Part shown: positions 53,634 to 57,528 of the stretch, in pieces
Layout: each line of letters opens with the position of its first letter
Position numbering within the stretch: the first letter of the stretch is position 1
NCBI GenBank assembly: GCA_045657665.1
Contig: JAZOTN010000011.1
Coordinates: forward strand, 1 to 57,528
Direction: 5' to 3'
DNA: 57,528 nucleotides
From: RUG12461 sp045657665
GTDB taxonomy: Bacteria; Bacillota; Clostridia; Lachnospirales; Lachnospiraceae
Notes under the pieces: generated by a model
What the model saw: the letters and a program-made list of their open reading frames with translations, nothing else
What the model was told of the DNA's origin: nothing
Databases searched by the model: none
Position numbers and translations under genes: made by a program

Positions 53634-54408
53634 TTTTAAAACTCTCCGTTTTACAGAGTACTCGCGGTCTGGTCTTCAACAGAGCACTGAAACATCGGTC
53701 ATAATCCTTCGCCGAAAAGGCAACCAGCCTTCCCTTTCCAAGAACAGTCTTCTTCAGAAACCCGCCCTCTTCACAGATTCGTCCGATCCTTTCCACGGCT
53801 GGTGCATCATCTCCTCCGTCACACACGTAATGTACGGCATAATCCCTTACCAGTTTTCCTCCAATCCGACTTTGCCCGTTAAACGCTTTGGGATACCTGT
53901 AGCTTACCCGATTTTTGCATTCAACATAATGAATCATCGTGGATGCAGTGTGAACATTCATGCAGAGTACCTTTCCCGATCTTTCCAGAAATCGTTCCCA
54001 GAAACATCCCTCTCCAAAGGCTTCATGTATATTACAGGAAAGATAATGTCTCATATGTTCCCCAATTCCGCAGATGGAAAAATTTGGATCCAGGCTTCTG
54101 TTTTCAGGGTATTCTCTGATCATGTAGCCCGGCAGCATGCCACATGGGGTCTCTGATTCATAAGGATCATAGATTTCATCATGACAGTAGGAATATGAAT
54201 AGGTCGGAACAATCAACGTTCCTTCTTTTCCCAACACTTCCCGGAAAGCCCGGACAAACATACCATTCAACTCGTCTGCGGAATCACAGCCTTCCGGACG
54301 ACCGAAAAACGCCAGATTGCTGTGCACAAAAACATCATCTCCACTTTGAATTCCCACCTTCCGAAAGGAATTCACGATATCCGAATAACAATAGTCAACC
54401 GTTCCCAT
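53614..54408 (-). CDS. AAC(3)-family N-acyltransferase, likely for an amino sugar
   Basis: A 264-residue member of the antibiotic acetyltransferase AAC(3)/YokD family, with the DVFVHSNLAFFGRPEG opening, IVPTYSYSYC, and SICGIGEHMRHYL blocks. In glycan loci these proteins acylate amino sugars rather than antibiotics. The adjacent acyl carrier protein and AMP-forming ligase suggest an ACP-bound acyl donor, and the 3-amino sugar from fdtB or the amines of the nonulosonate are possible acceptors. It overlaps ACP by 14 bases and the aldolase by 20. Resistance to aminoglycosides is not implied. Confidence 0.85.
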   Translation of the reverse strand: MGTVDYCYSDIVNSFRKVGIQSGDDVFVHSNLAFFGRPEGCDSADELNGMFVRAFREVLGKEGTLIVPTYSYSYCHDEIYDPYESETPCGMLPGYMIREYPENRSLDPNFSICGIGEHMRHYLSCNIHEAFGEGCFWERFLERSGKVLCMNVHTASTMIHYVECKNRVSYRYPKAFNGQSRIGGKLVRDYAVHYVCDGGDDAPAVERIGRICEEGGFLKKTVLGKGRLVAFSAKDYDRCFSALLKTRPRVLCKTESFKNEEDWF

Positions 54409-54649
54409 TTGCTTTCTTCCTTAGCAGTTCTGTCAAACCATGGATCGTTGAAATCGCCGGATTCGCAAACTCTTCATTTGTAAACTGAATATGAAAGGTC
54501 TCCTCGACAGCACTCATCAATGCGATAAAGCCAAAAGAATCAATATATCCGGCCACGAAATAATTTTCCTCCGGATTATTTCTCAGCATTTCCTCTGTAA
54601 CATCTCCATTTTCCGCAAACCATTTTACTAACCATTCATAAACATCCAT
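54395..54649 (-). CDS. Acyl carrier protein
   Basis: An 84-residue acidic helical protein with the phosphopantetheine attachment site Ser38 in GYIDSFGF. It would carry an acyl group loaded by the AMP-forming ligase two genes upstream. GGAG lies 6 bases before the ATG, and the gene is 3 bases from the cyclase stop. It differs from the fatty-acid ACP (the attachment motif reads DSF rather than DSL), as expected for a dedicated carrier. No phosphopantetheinyl transferase is in the window, so a housekeeping one is presumably used. Confidence 0.9.
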   Translation of the reverse strand: MDVYEWLVKWFAENGDVTEEMLRNNPEENYFVAGYIDSFGFIALMSAVEETFHIQFTNEEFANPAISTIHGLTELLRKKANGNG

Positions 54650-54652
54650 TTC

Positions 54653-55306
54653 TTACTCCGTTTCTACCATAATAACTCTGGCGGGCGATCCATCACAATC
54701 TTTCAGTTTCAACGGAAGCGCTACCAGTTGATAGCTCTTACAAGGATCTAATCTGTCCGTCTGTGTTAAATACTCGATAATTGTAACTCCGTTTTCAAGA
54801 AAAAGCTTATGAACAGGTGAGTCATTACCTTTTCCCAGTGACTTCCCGGAATCGGGAGATGGCGTATCCAGAGCAATTACCTTCATTCCGCCGTCAACCA
54901 GCATTCTGGCAGCACCTATAGAAAAATACGGATATCCCTTGTAAAATCGATCCGTTTTCCAATTTCGAAACCAGTCAAACCGGAACAGCATGCGTTCAGC
55001 TATCGTAAGCGTCTCTATATCCTGTTTTTCAACAATCTGATCTTCGGTTTTTTCTGTCATATCCACAATCGAACAGGGTCCGCATATTTTTTCAAGGTCA
55101 GCCCGATTAATCCCGTCTGCTCCGTCAATAAAGTGTAACGGTGCATCCATATGTGTTCCCGAGTGACTGCCCATTACAATTCGATGAGTATTCCTTCCTA
55201 CCTCGGAAATTGTACCGAGCGGGGTCAGGGAAACCTTTTCATGCCAAGCTGTACCGCAGGTCATACAGCTATCATCCAGCTCATATGAAAGATCTGTTAT
55301 TTTCAT
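54653..55306 (-). CDS. Cyclase / kynurenine formamidase-like hydrolase
   Basis: A 217-residue metal-dependent hydrolase of the cyclase family (PF04199 type). The signature HSGTHMDAPLH (residues 48-58) supplies the metal ligands, and a later ALDTPSPD segment is also conserved. Family members hydrolyse N-formylkynurenine or isatin, or close rings in polyketide routes. Between an acyl ligase and an ACP it may lactonise, cyclise or release an acyl intermediate. It overlaps the ligase by 4 bases. The substrate is unknown. Confidence 0.88.
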   Translation of the reverse strand: MKITDLSYELDDSCMTCGTAWHEKVSLTPLGTISEVGRNTHRIVMGSHSGTHMDAPLHFIDGADGINRADLEKICGPCSIVDMTEKTEDQIVEKQDIETLTIAERMLFRFDWFRNWKTDRFYKGYPYFSIGAARMLVDGGMKVIALDTPSPDSGKSLGKGNDSPVHKLFLENGVTIIEYLTQTDRLDPCKSYQLVALPLKLKDCDGSPARVIMVETE

Positions 55307-56664
55307 ATCTTTTCCCCTATCATCTTCGCTAATTCCAGCTTGTCAATCTTCGTATTTGCGTTTTTCGGCAGATGATCCATCTGACGAAAAAGATCAATCC
55401 GATAATGTCTGCCAAGCTTTCCCATAATGATCTGATTCATCGCATGCGTATCCGGTTTAAAAGAACTCACATAGCAGCAAACGATTTTCTCTTCTCCCTG
55501 ATCGAAAGCCGAAATCACGGCACACTCTTCGGCAAACCCTTCATCCATAATTATTCTTTCGATATCCCTCGGATTCAGATTAAACCCGCCTCGCAGGATC
55601 AGTTCCTTCTTTCTTCCGGTAATTACCAGATTTCCATCGGAAAGAATCCTTCCCAGATCACCGGTCAAGTATTTTCCGCCGGAATAATAAAGATTAGTAT
55701 TTTCATTCACATATCCATAAAACATCCACGGTGTACGAACCCGGATTTCCGCATCCTCTCCGAATTCCATTTCCACACCCTCAAGGGGTGATCCAACCGT
55801 GTTATTCCGGTTTTCCTTCTCCGGTGTTTCCGTAGTGAGAAAAAGGGTCTCGGAAAGCCCATAACTCTGATAAACCCTCCTTTGATATTTCTTTTCAAAT
55901 TCCGTTCTCAGATTCCGATCCAACGGTGCTGTTCCGACACTGATCTTCATATCCGATTCACGAAAGTAGGAATCCATCTCTCCATCCCGATCCATCATGT
56001 TCAAAATACGGAGCATCGTTGGAGATAACCAGATTGTATTGCAGCGGTATTCACGTACTTTCTCCCAAAATGAAAATGCGCTGCTCATGGAAAAACGGGG
56101 AAAAATCACAACCTGGCCGTCAAAATAAAGCGGCATTATCAAGGTATTCAAAATTCCCGCCATATAAGTCATCGGCATGCAATGCGCCATCACGGTATCG
56201 GCTCCGTAATCAAGCGCTTTCCCAAATGAATGTGCTGATCGGAACAGGTTACCCGCTGAATGAATGACACCTTTGGGCTTCCCGGTACTCCCGGAGGTAT
56301 ATGTGATAAGCCACTTCCTTTCCATATCGATTGCATCCCATTGGATCATATCCGGCACGTCTTCTTTTGATCCAGCCTCCACCAGCTTCTCCAAATCCAT
56401 CTGATTTAAGAACCGACATCCGGTATGCAAACTCCGAATATCCGCTATTTCACTCTCTTTTTTCTCCGGATCGATCGGAATAACCGTATATCCTGCGAGC
56501 ATAGCAGCATAATAAAGAAACACCAACTCCGCACAATTATCGGAAACGATCATCCATTCATCAGAGCTCTCTTCTTTTAATATTTCAGCCAGAGCATTGA
56601 TATTCCTTGCAAATTCTCTGTGTGAAAAGCTCTTTTTCTTTTGATCATCAATTAATACCTTCAT
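55303..56664 (-). CDS. AMP-forming acyl ligase (ANL superfamily)
   Basis: A 453-residue adenylate-forming enzyme. The core motif TYTSGSTGKPKG is at 121-132. YQSYGLSETLFLT corresponds to A5, TGDLGRI to A7, and the C-terminal lysine motif is NANTKIDKLELAK. It would activate a carboxylic acid as acyl-AMP and load it on the adjacent acyl carrier protein. The short N-terminal domain resembles benzoate/acyl-ACP-type ligases rather than peptide synthetase modules, and there is no condensation domain. It overlaps both neighbours by ATGA. The acid is unknown. Confidence 0.9.
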   Translation of the reverse strand: MKVLIDDQKKKSFSHREFARNINALAEILKEESSDEWMIVSDNCAELVFLYYAAMLAGYTVIPIDPEKKESEIADIRSLHTGCRFLNQMDLEKLVEAGSKEDVPDMIQWDAIDMERKWLITYTSGSTGKPKGVIHSAGNLFRSAHSFGKALDYGADTVMAHCMPMTYMAGILNTLIMPLYFDGQVVIFPRFSMSSAFSFWEKVREYRCNTIWLSPTMLRILNMMDRDGEMDSYFRESDMKISVGTAPLDRNLRTEFEKKYQRRVYQSYGLSETLFLTTETPEKENRNNTVGSPLEGVEMEFGEDAEIRVRTPWMFYGYVNENTNLYYSGGKYLTGDLGRILSDGNLVITGRKKELILRGGFNLNPRDIERIIMDEGFAEECAVISAFDQGEEKIVCCYVSSFKPDTHAMNQIIMGKLGRHYRIDLFRQMDHLPKNANTKIDKLELAKMIGEKI

Positions 56665-57377
56665 CTGTCCTCTTTAATAATATATCCACTGGAATGGCGG
56701 TTAAAAGGCATCTGCCTTACACAGTGATTGCCGATATACTTCTCCACAATATCACTTTCTGTCGGAGATGCAGCTAATCCGTAATGATCCATAATAAGAA
56801 TCCCACCCTTTACCAGCCTTGGCCAAAATACTCTTAGTGATTCATCCATTACCTCCTCTATTCCGCAGTCGATAAAAACCAGTTTAAACCGAAGCCATGG
56901 TCTCTCACGGATAAACGCATCAAGTTCTTTCGTTACATCCATTTTGCAGAGCAATGCAACATCGTCGAGTTTCTGCAGCTCAATCAAGCGATTGAGTGTA
57001 TCATAATCTGCTTTATACAATCCCCGGTTCTCTCCATAATCATGAGACCCCGGTTCCATCCCCTGAAACCAGTCAAATCCATAGACTCTCGTTGTATTAT
57101 ACGGTTCAAAAAGCTTGATCAGCTTCGCCCAGAGCATGAACGACGCGCCCTTATAGGTACCAACCTCCGCTATGTTTCCGCTCAGTTCGATCACCTTTTT
57201 ATACAATTCGTAAAAAAACAGGTTTCTTGCAAGATTCACCTGTCCGACAAAGATCGGAAAATTGTAAACTACATCTTTGATTGGCGGCTTCATTTCCTGA
57301 AGCTGCTCCATATAGGCAAAATAATCCTTGTTTGCTTCTTCAAATTTTAAGCCATCATCATCTTTTTCAAAAATCAT
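56661..57377 (-). CDS. TylF/CmcI-like SAM methyltransferase
   Basis: A 238-residue class I methyltransferase of the TylF/MycF/CmcI type (macrocin O-methyltransferase-like). Motif I reads IAEVGTYKGASFMLWAK, followed by VYGFDWFQGM. The metal-binding acids are suggested by KLVFIDCGIEEV and LIMDHYG. It is the first gene of the long operon in this window. GAGGAGAG lies 11 bases before the ATG, and a structured leader lies upstream. It may methylate the acyl substituent made by the following genes or a sugar. Confidence 0.85.
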   Translation of the reverse strand: MIFEKDDDGLKFEEANKDYFAYMEQLQEMKPPIKDVVYNFPIFVGQVNLARNLFFYELYKKVIELSGNIAEVGTYKGASFMLWAKLIKLFEPYNTTRVYGFDWFQGMEPGSHDYGENRGLYKADYDTLNRLIELQKLDDVALLCKMDVTKELDAFIRERPWLRFKLVFIDCGIEEVMDESLRVFWPRLVKGGILIMDHYGLAASPTESDIVEKYIGNHCVRQMPFNRHSSGYIIKEDR

Positions 57378-57407
57378 AATCTGTCTTCTCTCCTCGTATT
57401 ATATATT

Positions 57408-57517
57408 CATACCCATTCTTTACCTTTTCTATAGGTATCGGGTATGCTGTTGAAGATGCTGTGGATTGGTTCTCTCTCCTACCGCGTAGACGGTTTCTGG
57501 TAGGCTCCAACCACAGC
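57408..57517 (-). ncRNA. Candidate structured 5' leader of the long operon
   Basis: Several nested inverted repeats lie upstream of the first operon gene. P1 pairs 57458-57469 with 57507-57517 (11 bp with one bulged base). P2 inside it pairs CCTACC (57478-57483) with GGTAGG (57499-57504). A second hairpin pairs CATACCC (57408-57414) with GGGTATG (57440-57446), with an inner TACC/GGTA pair (57421-57424 with 57434-57437). No T-run follows, so these are not ordinary terminators. A TATAAT on the minus strand (57403-57398) is too near the ribosome binding site to be the promoter, so transcription probably starts beyond the window. I cannot name a known RNA family. Confidence 0.5.
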
Positions 57518-57528
57518 CTCTTTGTCCC

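Noticed and set aside
53614..54408. Aminoglycoside resistance gene
   Set aside because: The AAC(3)-like protein sits in a translationally coupled glycan module with an ACP; no resistance or mobile context is present.
57398..57403. TATAAT on the minus strand as the promoter of the long operon
   Set aside because: The start point would fall inside the ribosome binding site of the first gene and no -35 box lies at the right distance.

Overview
This 57.5 kb window looks like part of the chromosome of an anaerobic, moderate-GC Firmicute, most likely class Clostridia and plausibly Lachnospiraceae. The reasons are strong AGGAGG-type ribosome binding sites, a glycyl radical enzyme with its radical-SAM activase, dense ATGA/TGATG gene overlaps, and a wzx-type flippase with a polyprenyl-phosphate sugar transferase. 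The taxon is inferred, not proven. Almost the whole window is one surface-glycopolymer (capsule, exopolysaccharide or wall glycan) locus.

Layout. (1) 1-3793: a tandem block of short hairpin repeats, a doubtful small ORF, and a 1015-codon protein with an Mrr-like nuclease domain, a P-loop (STAND-like) ATPase domain and TPR-like repeats, resembling antiphage Avs proteins. (2) 3879-8433, minus strand: CDP-glucose 4,6-dehydratase (rfbG), a family 4 glycosyltransferase, a beta-hydroxyacid dehydrogenase and an aldehyde dehydrogenase. Divergent from these lie a glycyl radical enzyme activase, the glycyl radical enzyme and a LysR regulator (8530-12962, plus). A perfect inverted repeat sits in the shared promoter region. 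(3) 12990-16590: a DUF4910-type peptidase and a divergent polytopic membrane protein. (4) 16582-57377: about 40 closely packed genes, all on the minus strand, apparently one very long operon. Its start is preceded by a candidate structured leader (57408-57517). Its probable intrinsic terminator (16170-16212) lies inside the convergent membrane-protein gene.

The long operon holds recognisable modules. In order of transcription: a methyltransferase / AMP-ligase / cyclase / acyl carrier protein / AAC(3)-like acyltransferase / HMGL-family aldolase set that could build an acyl group and attach it to an amino sugar; a GT52-like transferase; a membrane protein that appears split in two; glycosyltransferases, membrane O-acyltransferases and an initiating polyprenyl glycosylphosphotransferase; pseF and pseC; fdtB and two fdtA paralogues (3-amino-3,6-dideoxyhexose); a flippase and a radical SAM enzyme; GtrB and GT-C-like membrane proteins; capF; a nonulosonate synthase (pseI-like) with an ATP-grasp enzyme and a phosphoesterase.

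The most striking module is at the 3' end of the operon (16582-22799). It contains apparent homologues of the four Campylobacter jejuni enzymes that make the phosphoramidate donor for O-methyl phosphoramidate (MeOPN) capsule decoration: L-glutamine kinase, phosphoglutamine cytidylyltransferase, gamma-glutamyl-CDP-amidate hydrolase and CDP-amidate 3'-kinase. With them are one SAM methyltransferase and a sulfotransferase-fold protein. The known donor carries a 3'-phosphate like PAPS, so the sulfotransferase-like protein is a good candidate for the phosphoramidyl transferase. This would be a MeOPN-type decoration system in what looks like a Firmicute.
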